Assembly: GCA_937927685.1 (NCBI GenBank)
Contig: CALBSC010000044.1
Coordinates: forward strand, 1 to 49,420
Length of the DNA stretch: 49,420 nucleotides
DNA from: an uncultured Burkholderiales bacterium
Lineage (GTDB): Bacteria; Pseudomonadota; Gammaproteobacteria; Burkholderiales; Burkholderiaceae_C
Reading direction: 5' to 3'
Under the pieces are notes generated by a model, which was given only the letters and a program-made list of their open reading frames with translations, had not been told where the DNA came from and made no database searches. This document shows, piece by piece, positions 1 to 8,878 of this stretch. How positions within the stretch are numbered: position 1 is the stretch's first letter; each line of letters starts with the position of its first letter. Made by a program: the position numbers and the translations under genes.

Positions 1-1056
1 TTCCCCATGGACCTGTGGCGCAAGATGGGTGACCTGGGCGTGCTGGGCATCACCGTGCCCGAAGCCTACGGGGGTGCAGACATGGGTTACCTGGCACACA
101 TGATCGCCATGGAGGAAATCTCGCGCGCCAGTGCCAGCGTGGGTCTGAGCTACGGGGCGCACAGCAACCTGTGCGTCAACCAGATCAAGCGCAACGGCAG
201 CGAGGCGCAAAAGGCCAAATACCTGCCCAAGCTGATCTCTGGCGAGCACGTGGGGGCACTGGCCATGAGCGAGCCGGGTGCCGGCTCTGATGTCATCAGC
301 ATGAAGTTGCGCGCCGAGGACAAAGGGGGCTACTACCTGCTCAACGGTAACAAGATGTGGATCACCAACGGACCGGACGCCGATACCCTGGTGGTGTATG
401 CCAAGTCCGAACCCGAACTGGGCGCGCGTGGCGTGACCGCTTTCCTCATCGAAAAAGGCATGAAGGGCTTTTCGATCGCGCAAAAGCTCGACAAACTGGG
501 CATGCGGGGCAGTCACACCGGCGAACTCGTCTTTGAGAACGTCGAGGTGCCCACCGAAAACATCCTCGGCGGACTCAACCAGGGCACCAAGGTGCTCATG
601 AGTGGCCTGGACTACGAGCGAGCCGTGCTGGCCGCCGGGCCCCTTGGCATCATGCAGTCAGTGATGGACAACGTTGTGCCCTACATCCATGACCGCAAGC
701 AGTTTGGGCAAAGCATCGGCGAATTTCAGCTCATTCAGGGCAAGGTGGCCGACATGTACACCGTGCTGCAGGCCGGCCGGTCGTTCTGCTACACCGTGGG
801 CAAGAACCTCGACAAACTGGGTACGGCGCATGTGCGGCAAGTGCGCAAGGACTGCGCGAGCGTCATCCTGTGGTGTGCGGAGAAAGCCACCTGGATGGCC
901 GGCGAAGGGGTGCAGATTTTTGGCGGTAACGGCTACATCAACGACTACCCGTTGGGCCGCTTGTGGCGCGACGCCAAGTTGTACGAAATTGGTGCGGGCA
1001 CGAGTGAAATCCGCCGCATGCTGATTGGCCGCGAGTTGTTCGCGGAGACCTGCTGA
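1..1056 (+). CDS. ivd: isovaleryl-CoA dehydrogenase, 5' end cut by window
   Basis: FAD-dependent dehydrogenase that oxidises isovaleryl-CoA to 3-methylcrotonyl-CoA, the first committed step of leucine breakdown, passing electrons to ETF. The frame is open to base 1 (351 residues visible). The family is about 390 residues long, so roughly 40 N-terminal residues lie outside; the ATG at 7 is internal. Visible motifs are the acyl-CoA dehydrogenase signature EPGAGSDV and the C-terminal GAGTSEIRRMLIGREL. The catalytic Glu sits in LDYERAVLAAGPLG (codon 616-618), and the place where most acyl-CoA dehydrogenases carry their Glu (YEGT) reads IGAGT. This pairing is characteristic of isovaleryl-CoA dehydrogenases and separates the gene from the second acyl-CoA dehydrogenase at 3715. 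The downstream carboxylase, hydratase and lyase genes fit the same pathway. Confidence 0.93.
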   Translation, partial: FPMDLWRKMGDLGVLGITVPEAYGGADMGYLAHMIAMEEISRASASVGLSYGAHSNLCVNQIKRNGSEAQKAKYLPKLISGEHVGALAMSEPGAGSDVISMKLRAEDKGGYYLLNGNKMWITNGPDADTLVVYAKSEPELGARGVTAFLIEKGMKGFSIAQKLDKLGMRGSHTGELVFENVEVPTENILGGLNQGTKVLMSGLDYERAVLAAGPLGIMQSVMDNVVPYIHDRKQFGQSIGEFQLIQGKVADMYTVLQAGRSFCYTVGKNLDKLGTAHVRQVRKDCASVILWCAEKATWMAGEGVQIFGGNGYINDYPLGRLWRDAKLYEIGAGTSEIRRMLIGRELFAETC

Positions 1057-1103
1057 CCGCCACACGGGCCACAACAGAGGCCACCGCGGCGACAATGCAT
1101 GCC

Positions 1104-1763
<660 letters not shown>

Positions 1764-1811
1764 GCCACCTGGCCCGCGGGCTCGGTGTGGCACCGGTTTA
1801 ATTTGTTGAAT

Positions 1812-1816
1812 GGAGG
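1812..1816 (+). promoter_or_regulatory. ribosome binding site that sets the thiolase start
   Basis: GGAGG lies 5 bases before the ATG at 1822. It overlaps the alternative in-frame ATG at 1810 and could not serve it, so the start at 1822 is preferred. Confidence 0.7.
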
Positions 1817-1821
1817 ACTCC

Positions 1822-3003
1822 ATGTCGGACCCTATCGTGATCGTCAGTGCTGCCCGTACGCCCATGGGCAGTTTTCAAAGCGACTTTGCCAGCCTGGCCG
1901 CCCATGACCTGGGCGGTGTGGCCATCCAGGCGGCCGTGCAGCGCGCCGGCATTGCCCCCGAACGGGTGACAGAGGTGATCTTCGGCAACTGCCTGATGGC
2001 GGGCCAGGGCCAGGCGCCGGCGCGCCAGGCAGCCCTCAAAGGGGGGCTGCCGCAAAGTGCCGGCGCGGTCACCTTGTCCAAGATGTGCGGTTCGGGCATG
2101 CGTGCGGCCATGTTTGCCCATGACATGCTGCTGGCGGGCAGCCATGAGGTGCTGGTGGCGGGGGGCATGGAGAGCATGACCAATGCGCCGTATCTTTTGC
2201 AAAAGGCGCGCGGCGGTTACCGCATCGGGCACGACCGCATCTTCGATCACATGATGATCGACGGGCTGGAGGACGCCTATGAGCCCGGACGCAGCATGGG
2301 GACCTTCGGGGAAGACTGCGCGGCCAAGTACCAGTTCACCCGCGCGCAGCAGGATGCTTTTGCAACTGCCAGTGTTCAACGCGCACAGGCGGCCACCAGT
2401 TCGGGTGCCTTCAAGACGGAAATTGCACCTGTGACGGTCAAGGGCCGGGGCGGCGACACCGTGATCAGCATTGATGAAGGTCCCGGTAAGGTCAAGCTCG
2501 ACAAGATTCCCACGCTCAAGCCCGCCTTCAAGAAGGACGGCACCGTGACGGCGGCCAGCAGCTCGTCGATCAACGATGGTGCCGCCGCCATGGTGATGAT
2601 GCGCCAGAGCACGGCCGCACGACTGGGCTGCAAGCCGCTGGCGCGCATCGTGAGTCACGCCACGCATGCGCAGGCACCCGAGTGGTTCTCCACCGCGCCG
2701 ATCGGCGCCACCGAGAAGGCGCTTGCCAAGGCCGGTTGGGCGGTGAGTGACGTCGACCTGTGGGAAGTCAATGAGGCGTTTGCCGTGGTGCCGATGGCGC
2801 TCATGCATGACCTGAAGGTCTCCCATGACCGGGTCAATGTGCATGGCGGTGCTTGTGCCCTCGGACATCCCATCGGGGCCAGTGGCGCGCGCATCATGGT
2901 CACGCTCATTCATGCGTTGCAGACCCACGGCAAGCGCAAGGGTCTGGCCACACTGTGCATTGGCGGCGGTGAGGCCACTGCGGTGGCGCTCGAGCTGATC
3001 TGA
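1822..3003 (+). CDS. acetyl-CoA C-acetyltransferase (thiolase)
   Basis: Thiolase of 393 residues that condenses or cleaves acetoacetyl-CoA and related 3-ketoacyl-CoAs. The catalytic triad of the family is in place: nucleophile Cys89 in KMCGSGM, His349 in GHPIGASGAR and Cys379 in CIGGGEA. Length is normal for a biosynthetic-type thiolase. The start at 1822 is chosen from the GGAGG just upstream. In this cluster it would handle the acetoacetate/acetoacetyl-CoA end of leucine breakdown, or ketoacyl-CoA from another substrate. No CoA-transferase or acetoacetyl-CoA synthetase is seen in the window to link acetoacetate to it. Exact substrate specificity cannot be told from sequence. Confidence 0.92.
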   Translation: MSDPIVIVSAARTPMGSFQSDFASLAAHDLGGVAIQAAVQRAGIAPERVTEVIFGNCLMAGQGQAPARQAALKGGLPQSAGAVTLSKMCGSGMRAAMFAHDMLLAGSHEVLVAGGMESMTNAPYLLQKARGGYRIGHDRIFDHMMIDGLEDAYEPGRSMGTFGEDCAAKYQFTRAQQDAFATASVQRAQAATSSGAFKTEIAPVTVKGRGGDTVISIDEGPGKVKLDKIPTLKPAFKKDGTVTAASSSSINDGAAAMVMMRQSTAARLGCKPLARIVSHATHAQAPEWFSTAPIGATEKALAKAGWAVSDVDLWEVNEAFAVVPMALMHDLKVSHDRVNVHGGACALGHPIGASGARIMVTLIHALQTHGKRKGLATLCIGGGEATAVALELI

Positions 3004-3013
3004 TCGGGTCGAC

Positions 3014-3688
3014 ATGGCTACGGTACTGTTGATCGGTGCATCGCGCGGCATCGGACTGGAACTGGCGCGCCAATACCGGCAGGCCGGTTGGCGCGTCATT
3101 GGCACGGCTCGCGACGATGCGGGCTTGGCGCGCTTGCGGGCGCTGGATTGCGAGGCGTTGCGCATCGATGTGGCCGACCCCGCCAGCAACTCGGGGCTGG
3201 CCTGGCAACTCGACGGCGAGAAACTGGATGTGGCGGTCTATGTCGCCGGCGTCATCGATCGCGCGGACACCACCACGCCGCCCAGCCGTGAGACCTTTGA
3301 CCGACTCATGCACACCAATGTGATGGGGGCGGCCATGGCCCTGCCGCAAATCGCGCCCATGCTGCAGGAGGCGGGTGGCGTGTTTGCTGTGATCAGCAGC
3401 GTCATGGGCAGTCTGACCCAGACGCAATCCGGTGGGTCGGCGCTGTACCGCATCAGCAAGGCTGCACTCAACATGTGGATGCGCTGTGCGCAGTTCGACC
3501 ATCCGCAACTGTGCTGTGTGGCTTTCCATCCGGGTTGGGTGCAAACCGACATGGGCGGGGCGCAGGCGCCGCTCACACCGGTGCAAAGTGCCACCGATAT
3601 TCGCCAGACACTGGAGCGCGTGCGTGCTCACCGCGCCCAGTACCAGGGCGCATTTCTCAATCACGATGGCTCGCCGCTGCCCTGGTGA
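3014..3688 (+). CDS. SDR-family oxidoreductase
   Basis: Short-chain dehydrogenase/reductase of 224 residues. The nucleotide-binding GASRGIG motif is at residues 8-14, and the catalytic residues are Ser128 or Ser129, Tyr145 and Lys149 (YRISK). The TAR after beta-strand 2 (residues 31-33) suggests an NADP-preferring pocket, which is an inference. It starts 10 bases after the thiolase stop and ends 26 bases before an acyl-CoA dehydrogenase, so it is probably in the same transcript. It may act on a 3-hydroxyacyl-CoA or a carbonyl compound. Sporulation-protein-like C-factor SDRs share this compact form, so the substrate is unknown. Confidence 0.85.
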   Translation: MATVLLIGASRGIGLELARQYRQAGWRVIGTARDDAGLARLRALDCEALRIDVADPASNSGLAWQLDGEKLDVAVYVAGVIDRADTTTPPSRETFDRLMHTNVMGAAMALPQIAPMLQEAGGVFAVISSVMGSLTQTQSGGSALYRISKAALNMWMRCAQFDHPQLCCVAFHPGWVQTDMGGAQAPLTPVQSATDIRQTLERVRAHRAQYQGAFLNHDGSPLPW

Positions 3689-3714
3689 GTTGACTTGTTG
3701 TTACGAGGTTTTTC

Positions 3715-4845
3715 ATGCTGTTGACCCCCGACCAGGAAATGATCCGCGAGGCTGTGCGCGACTTCGCCCAGCAGGAGCTGTGGCCCCATGCCGCCGAATG
3801 GGACAAACAGCATCATTTCCCCAAGGAGGTGCACCAGGGGTTGGCTGCTCTGGGGGCCTATGGCATTTGCGTGCCCGAAGGTCTGGGCGGTGCCGGGCTG
3901 GATTACCTGACGCTGGCGTTGGTGCTGGAAGAAATTGCAGCCGGCGATGGCGGCACCAGCACCGCCATCAGCGTGACCAACTGTCCGGTCAATGCCATCT
4001 TGATGAAGTATGGCAATGACGCGCAACAGGCGCAGTGGTTGCGACCGCTCGCGCAGGGGCAGATGCTGGGCGCGTTTTGTCTGACCGAGCCGCATGTGGG
4101 GTCTGACGCGTCAGCGCTGAGAACCACCGCCGTCAAGCAAGGGGACGAGTACGTGATCAACGGCGTCAAGCAGTTCATCACCAGTGGCAAGAACGGACAG
4201 GTTGCGATCGTCATTGCGGTCACCGACAAGGGGGCGGGCAAAAAAGGGATGAGCGCCTTCATCGTACCCACCGCCACGCCGGGCTGGGTGGTGGCGCGAC
4301 TGGAAGACAAACTGGGACAGCACAGCAGCGACACCGCCCAGATCAATTTCGACAACTGTCGTATCCCCGCCGAGAACTTGATTGGACAGGAGGGGGACGG
4401 TTACCGCATTGCCTTGTCGGCGCTTGAGGGCGGCCGCATCGGCATTGCGGCACAAAGCATTGGCATGGCGCGCAGTGCCCTGGAGGTGGCCATTGCCTAC
4501 GCCAAGGAACGTGAAAGCTTTGGCACGGCCATCTTTCATCACCAGGCGGTGGGCTTCCGTCTGGCTGAGTGTGCCACCCAACTGGAAGCGGCGCGTCAAT
4601 TGGCCTGGCATGCGGCCAGCTTGCGCGATGCAGGACGTCCCTGTCTGAAAGAGGCGGCCATGGCCAAGCTCTTTGCCAGCGAGGTAGCCGAAAAAATATG
4701 CAGTGCCGCCATTCAGACCCTGGGGGGCTACGGCGTGGTGAATGACTTTCCGGTTGAGCGAATTTACCGTGACGTGCGGGTGTGCCAGATTTACGAGGGC
4801 ACCAGCGACGTGCAGAAGATCATCATCCAGCGTGCCCTGGCCTGA
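3715..4845 (+). CDS. acyl-CoA dehydrogenase
   Basis: FAD-dependent acyl-CoA dehydrogenase of 376 residues, the usual length of short- or medium-chain types. It carries the signature CLTEPHVGSDA and the C-terminal IYEGTSDVQKIIIQRAL, with the catalytic Glu in the standard YEGT position, unlike the isovaleryl-CoA enzyme at the left edge. The two dehydrogenases of this cluster therefore belong to different subgroups and probably use different substrates. The gene follows the SDR by 26 bases, with ACGAGG about 10 bases before the ATG. Candidates include a butyryl-, methylbutyryl- or isobutyryl-CoA type; sequence alone does not decide. Confidence 0.92.
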   Translation: MLLTPDQEMIREAVRDFAQQELWPHAAEWDKQHHFPKEVHQGLAALGAYGICVPEGLGGAGLDYLTLALVLEEIAAGDGGTSTAISVTNCPVNAILMKYGNDAQQAQWLRPLAQGQMLGAFCLTEPHVGSDASALRTTAVKQGDEYVINGVKQFITSGKNGQVAIVIAVTDKGAGKKGMSAFIVPTATPGWVVARLEDKLGQHSSDTAQINFDNCRIPAENLIGQEGDGYRIALSALEGGRIGIAAQSIGMARSALEVAIAYAKERESFGTAIFHHQAVGFRLAECATQLEAARQLAWHAASLRDAGRPCLKEAAMAKLFASEVAEKICSAAIQTLGGYGVVNDFPVERIYRDVRVCQIYEGTSDVQKIIIQRALA

Positions 4846-4884
4846 CGGCAGGGTGGCGGCGGCCCATGAGACGGTCGGGATGAC

Positions 4885-5283
4885 GTGGCGATGAAGAACG
4901 CCTGCCCCTGTGGCCGAACGGATGGCAAAGGACGTCCATTCTCGTTGCTGGACTGCTGTGGCCCGTACCTCGACCGGGCTGCCCATGCACCCGATGCCCA
5001 GACGCTGATGCGCTCCCGCTACAGCGCATTTGTGCAAGGGGCTGTGGCCTATCTGCAGGACACATGGCATCCGTCAACCCGGCCGCAGACGCTGGATCTT
5101 GACGAGGAAGCCCGCTGGCTGGGCCTGGATGTTCGCGGCCATCACCTCACGGCAGTTGGCCGGGCCGAAGTGGAGTTTGTGGCGCGCTATCGCGTCAAGG
5201 GCCGTGCGGTGCGACAGCACGAGCTGAGCCGGTTCGTGTGTGAGAACGGGCGCTGGTACTACGTCGACGGCGAAGTCCGGTGA
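4885..5283 (+). CDS. YchJ-like (UPF0225) protein with N-terminal SEC-C-type motif
   Basis: Protein of about 130 residues of unknown function, like E. coli YchJ. The N-terminus has a cysteine cluster (CPCG, then DCCGPY) resembling the zinc-binding SEC-C motif, followed by the family motif LMRSRYSAF and a compact NTF2-like C-terminal half ending in GRWYYVDG. Translation could begin at the GTG at 4885 or the ATG at 4891; the ATG has a weak GGGA about 10 bases upstream. It is 39 bases after the acyl-CoA dehydrogenase and converges with the AraC-type regulator. Its link to acyl-CoA catabolism is only positional. Confidence 0.85.
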   Translation: MAMKNACPCGRTDGKGRPFSLLDCCGPYLDRAAHAPDAQTLMRSRYSAFVQGAVAYLQDTWHPSTRPQTLDLDEEARWLGLDVRGHHLTAVGRAEVEFVARYRVKGRAVRQHELSRFVCENGRWYYVDGEVR

Positions 5284-5333
5284 ACACGGTGGTGTCCGGA
5301 CGTTACCAGGCTGTCAGGTTCTTCCGCAGGTGC

Positions 5334-6368
5334 TCAGGCGCCGCGCACGTCTTCGACGGTTTGGCCGGTCCACAACCGAAATGCGCGCATGAAGCTTTTG
5401 TCGTTGGCAAACCCGACCTCGGCGGCCACTTGCTTGATGGGCTTACGGGTCTTGAGTAACAGGGCCAGGGCGCGTTCGCGCCGCACGCGGTCCTTGAGTT
5501 GTTGCAGGCTGGCGCCTTCTTCCCTGAGTTGACGGTGCAAGGTGCGTGTGGACAGGCCCAGGTAGGCCGCCACGTCGTCCGCGTTCCGGACATCCATCAA
5601 ATGCTCGGCCAGAACCTGGCGGACTTTCTCCACCAGCAGGCGGTCGCGGCGGTAGGGGCGCACCGTGAGTAACAAGGCCCGCTCCAGCATACGCTGCAGG
5701 GCCCCCTCGTCGCGCCGGACCGGCAGGCTCAGATACCCGGCATCGAAACTGATGCGGCTCAGGGACCTGGTCGCACAGGGCTCAAAGACAACAGGGCCAT
5801 CGAACAGCACCTGGTACTGGTTGACGTGGGCCGGGGCGGCCATGTGCAACTGGGTGCGAGCCAGCGAGATGCGTGAATCGGTCAGCCAACACGCCACGCC
5901 CAGCGCATTGCGCAGCACCGACACGATGCAAAACTCCTGCAACTGGCCGAGGTCGTGTCGATCAGGATGCTCCAGCAGGTCGATGTGAGCCAGGCCATCC
6001 GAGGTGCTCACGTTCAGCGTGATGTCATCGGTCAGCAGGTTGTGGTGGCGACACCAACGCTTCAGGGCCACGCCGAGTGTGGGCGCCGTGACGCTGGCGC
6101 GCACCAGCATGCCGTAACTGCCCCAGGGCAGGCGTCGCCGGAACCAGCCCAGGGCTTCGTCGTCCAGTTCGCGCATCGCGGCCTCTGACATCCATTCCAT
6201 TTGCAGCGCGGTGACGCAGGCCTGCGACTGCTTCAGCAGGGATGGCGCAATTTGTGCCTTGGACAGGGCGCCCGACGGGTCCATGCCGCGGCGTCGATAC
6301 GCTTCAACCATAGCCTGAATGAAAGCGATGGGCGTTTCGGCGCGGGTGGGGATGTCGTGGGTGGCCAT
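5334..6368 (-). CDS. AraC-family transcriptional regulator
   Basis: Transcription factor of 344 residues. An N-terminal arabinose-binding-type ligand domain (about residues 20-210) precedes a C-terminal pair of helix-turn-helix motifs, seen as DDVAAYLGLSTRTLHRQL and IKQVAAEVGFANDKSFMRAF, and the typical end RLWTGQTVEDVR. This architecture is shared with OruR/ArgR-type regulators of Pseudomonas and relatives. The gene is divergent from the methylcrotonyl-CoA carboxylase genes with 100 bases between start codons, so it is the natural candidate regulator of leucine catabolism here, by inference. TGGCA repeats in the shared region may be its site. Confidence 0.9.
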   Translation of the reverse strand: MATHDIPTRAETPIAFIQAMVEAYRRRGMDPSGALSKAQIAPSLLKQSQACVTALQMEWMSEAAMRELDDEALGWFRRRLPWGSYGMLVRASVTAPTLGVALKRWCRHHNLLTDDITLNVSTSDGLAHIDLLEHPDRHDLGQLQEFCIVSVLRNALGVACWLTDSRISLARTQLHMAAPAHVNQYQVLFDGPVVFEPCATRSLSRISFDAGYLSLPVRRDEGALQRMLERALLLTVRPYRRDRLLVEKVRQVLAEHLMDVRNADDVAAYLGLSTRTLHRQLREEGASLQQLKDRVRRERALALLLKTRKPIKQVAAEVGFANDKSFMRAFRLWTGQTVEDVRGA

Positions 6369-6394
6369 GGCAAATGTATTTTGGCAGAATTTGC
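6368..6394. promoter_or_regulatory. possible operator between the AraC regulator and the carboxylase genes
   Basis: TGGCA occurs at 6368-6372 and again at 6382-6386 in the same direction. GCAAAT at 6370-6375 also pairs with ATTTGC at 6389-6394 as an inverted repeat. AraC-family proteins commonly bind direct repeats, and this one overlaps the regulator's own start codon, which would suit autoregulation. The element is short and the assignment is weak. Confidence 0.25.
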
Positions 6395-6468
6395 AACTCG
6401 AATGGCTTTCGCCACGGGGCGGCTGTGCGTATGCTCGGGGGCATTGCGATGTTCACGGATCGATCACC

Positions 6469-8076
6469 ATGACCGTTTTGTCCTCTCAACTCAACCCCCG
6501 CTCGGCCGAGTTCCAGGCCCATGAGGCCGCCATGCAGGCGCTGGTGGCGGATGTCTCTGTGCAACTCGAGCGTGTCGCGCTCGGGGGCGGTGAGGCGGCC
6601 CGCGCCAAGCACACGGCGCGTGGCAAGCTGTTGCCAAGAGAACGCGTGCAGCTGCTGTTGGATCCGGGCACGCCATTTCTGGAAATTGCCCCCCTCGCGG
6701 CCCTGCACATGTACAAGGACGAGGCGCCGAGCGCGGGTGTCATCGTGGGCATCGGCCGTGTCAGTGGCGTTGATTGCATGATTGTCTGCAACGACGCCAC
6801 CGTGAAGGGCGGCACCTACTACCCCATGACGGTGAAGAAGCACCTGCGTGCGCAGGAAATCGCACAACAAAACCACCTGCCATGCATTTACCTGGTGGAC
6901 TCGGGCGGCGCCAATCTGCCCAACCAGGATGAGGTGTTTCCCGATCGCGATCACTTCGGCCGCATCTTTTTCAACCAGGCCAACATGAGTGCGCAAGGCA
7001 TTGCGCAGATTGCCGTGGTCATGGGGTCTTGCACGGCCGGTGGCGCCTATGTGCCGGCCATGAGTGACGAGACCATCATTGTGAAGAACCAGGGCACCAT
7101 CTTTCTGGGTGGACCCCCCCTGGTGAAGGCGGCCACGGGCGAGGTGGTGAGTGCCGAAGACCTGGGCGGCGGTGATGTGCACACGCGCCTGTCTGGGGTG
7201 GCGGATCATCTGGCGCAAAACGATTTGCACGCCCTCGCACTGGCGCGAAGTGCCGTGAAAAACCTCAACGCCCACAAGGCGCCGAACATTGCCACCCACC
7301 CACCCGTTCCGCCGAAGTACGACGCCCAGGAGTTGTACGGGGTGATTCCCACCGACACGCGCAAGCCCTTTGATGTGCGCGAGATCATTGCCCGCATTGT
7401 CGACGGCAGCGAATTCGATGAATTCAAGGCACGCTTTGGCACCACCCTGGTCTGCGGCTTTGCCCGCATCGAGGGCATGCCGGTCGGCATCATCGCCAAC
7501 AACGGCATTCTGTTCTCCGAGAGTGCCTTGAAAGGCGCGCATTTCATCGAGCTGTGCTGCCAGCGCAAGACGCCGCTGGTGTTCCTGCAGAACATCACCG
7601 GCTTCATGGTGGGCCGCAAGTACGAAAACGAGGGCATTGCCCGCAATGGCGCCAAGATGGTGACGGCGGTGGCCACCGCGGCGGTGCCCAAATTCACCAT
7701 CATCATCGGTGGCAGTTTCGGGGCCGGCAACTACGGCATGTGTGGTCGCGCCTACAGTCCTCGTTTTTTGTGGATGTGGCCGAATGCACGCATCAGCGTG
7801 ATGGGTGGAGAGCAGGCCGCCAGTGTGCTGGCCACCGTCAAGCGCGACGGCATCGAGGCCAAGGGCGGCAGCTGGAGTGCCGAGGAGGAGCAGGCCTTCA
7901 AGGACCCCATCAAGGCGCAGTATGAGCACCAGGGCCATCCGTATTACGCCACCGCCCGCTTGTGGGACGACGGGGTGATCGACCCCGCTGACACCCGGCG
8001 TGTGCTGGCGCATGGCTTGAGCGCATCGCTCAACGCCCCCATCCCCGAGACCCGCTTTGGTCTCTTCCGCATGTAA
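6469..8076 (+). CDS. liuB: methylcrotonyl-CoA carboxylase, carboxyltransferase (beta) subunit
   Basis: The 535-residue carboxyltransferase moves CO2 from carboxybiotin to 3-methylcrotonyl-CoA, giving 3-methylglutaconyl-CoA. It has the two crotonase-like halves of the acyl-CoA carboxyltransferase fold, with AGGAYVPAMSDE in the N-terminal half and the glycine-rich GGSFGAGNYGMCGRAY in the C-terminal half. The second is typical of methylcrotonyl-CoA rather than propionyl-CoA carboxylases. The frame stays open to 6319, but the ATG at 6469 gives the normal family length and alignment. The hydratase gene begins 10 bases after the stop and the biotin-bearing subunit follows, as in other liu operons. 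Geranyl-CoA carboxylase is the main alternative. Confidence 0.93.
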   Translation: MTVLSSQLNPRSAEFQAHEAAMQALVADVSVQLERVALGGGEAARAKHTARGKLLPRERVQLLLDPGTPFLEIAPLAALHMYKDEAPSAGVIVGIGRVSGVDCMIVCNDATVKGGTYYPMTVKKHLRAQEIAQQNHLPCIYLVDSGGANLPNQDEVFPDRDHFGRIFFNQANMSAQGIAQIAVVMGSCTAGGAYVPAMSDETIIVKNQGTIFLGGPPLVKAATGEVVSAEDLGGGDVHTRLSGVADHLAQNDLHALALARSAVKNLNAHKAPNIATHPPVPPKYDAQELYGVIPTDTRKPFDVREIIARIVDGSEFDEFKARFGTTLVCGFARIEGMPVGIIANNGILFSESALKGAHFIELCCQRKTPLVFLQNITGFMVGRKYENEGIARNGAKMVTAVATAAVPKFTIIIGGSFGAGNYGMCGRAYSPRFLWMWPNARISVMGGEQAASVLATVKRDGIEAKGGSWSAEEEQAFKDPIKAQYEHQGHPYYATARLWDDGVIDPADTRRVLAHGLSASLNAPIPETRFGLFRM

Positions 8077-8086
8077 GGAGCACACC

Positions 8087-8869
8087 ATGAGCGACCTGTT
8101 GTTACAAGGCACCGATCACGGGGTGCACACCATCACCCTGAACCGGCCGGATGTTCGCAACGCCTTTGATGACGTGCTGATAGGCGAGATCCATGAAGCC
8201 TTCGACGCCGTGTCCCGCCGCGCAGACGTGCGTTGCGTGGTCCTGGCGGCCAATGGCCCGGCCTTTTGTGCCGGCGGCGACCTCAACTGGATGCGCCGCA
8301 TGGCCGATTACACCCGGGAGCAGAACCTGGCGGACGCGGGTGGGTTGGCGGCCATGTTGGGCGCGATCGACCAGTGTCCGCATCCCACCCTGGCCCGCGT
8401 GCAGGGCGATGTGTTTGCCGGCGGCTTGGGTCTGGTGTCGGCCTGCGATGTGGCGGTCTGCGCCGACAGCGCCACGTTCTGTCTGAGTGAAGTCAAGATC
8501 GGACTCATCCCGGCCACCATCAGCCCCTATGTGGTGCGGGCCATTGGCGCGCGAGCGTCACGCCGTTATTTTCTGACGGCAGAGCGGTTCTCGGCGGCAG
8601 AGGCGCACCGGATTGGCCTGGTGCATGAGTCCGTTCCGATGGCGCAACTCGATGCCACCGTTCAGGCCCTGATCAAAACCCTGCTGGCCAACAGTCCGAT
8701 GGCTGTCCAGGACGCCAAGCGTCTGGTGAAGATGGTGGCGGGGCAGGCGATCGATGAGGCCCTGATCGCCAGGACGGTGGCGGGCATCGCCGACAGCCGT
8801 GCCAGCGCAGATGGCAAGGAAGGCGTGCAAGCCTTCCTCGACAAACGCAAGCCCAAGTGGCTGCCCTGA
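8087..8869 (+). CDS. liuC: enoyl-CoA hydratase family, probable methylglutaconyl-CoA hydratase
   Basis: Crotonase-fold protein of 260 residues, expected to hydrate 3-methylglutaconyl-CoA to HMG-CoA. Oxyanion-hole motifs are visible as PAFCAGGDLNWM (about residues 62-73) and GDVFAGGLGLVSACD (about 107-121). The start at 8087 is backed by AAGGAG 6 bases upstream; the longer frame from 8057 overlaps the carboxylase gene and is not favoured. It sits between the two carboxylase subunits, which is the usual liu arrangement and the main reason for the specific call over a generic enoyl-CoA hydratase. Confidence 0.9.
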   Translation: MSDLLLQGTDHGVHTITLNRPDVRNAFDDVLIGEIHEAFDAVSRRADVRCVVLAANGPAFCAGGDLNWMRRMADYTREQNLADAGGLAAMLGAIDQCPHPTLARVQGDVFAGGLGLVSACDVAVCADSATFCLSEVKIGLIPATISPYVVRAIGARASRRYFLTAERFSAAEAHRIGLVHESVPMAQLDATVQALIKTLLANSPMAVQDAKRLVKMVAGQAIDEALIARTVAGIADSRASADGKEGVQAFLDKRKPKWLP

Positions 8870-8878
8870 GGAGACACC

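Noticed and set aside
6319..6468. N-terminal extension of the carboxylase beta subunit
   Set aside because: The added 50 residues overlap the regulator's start and match no carboxyltransferase; the ATG at 6469 gives the usual length.
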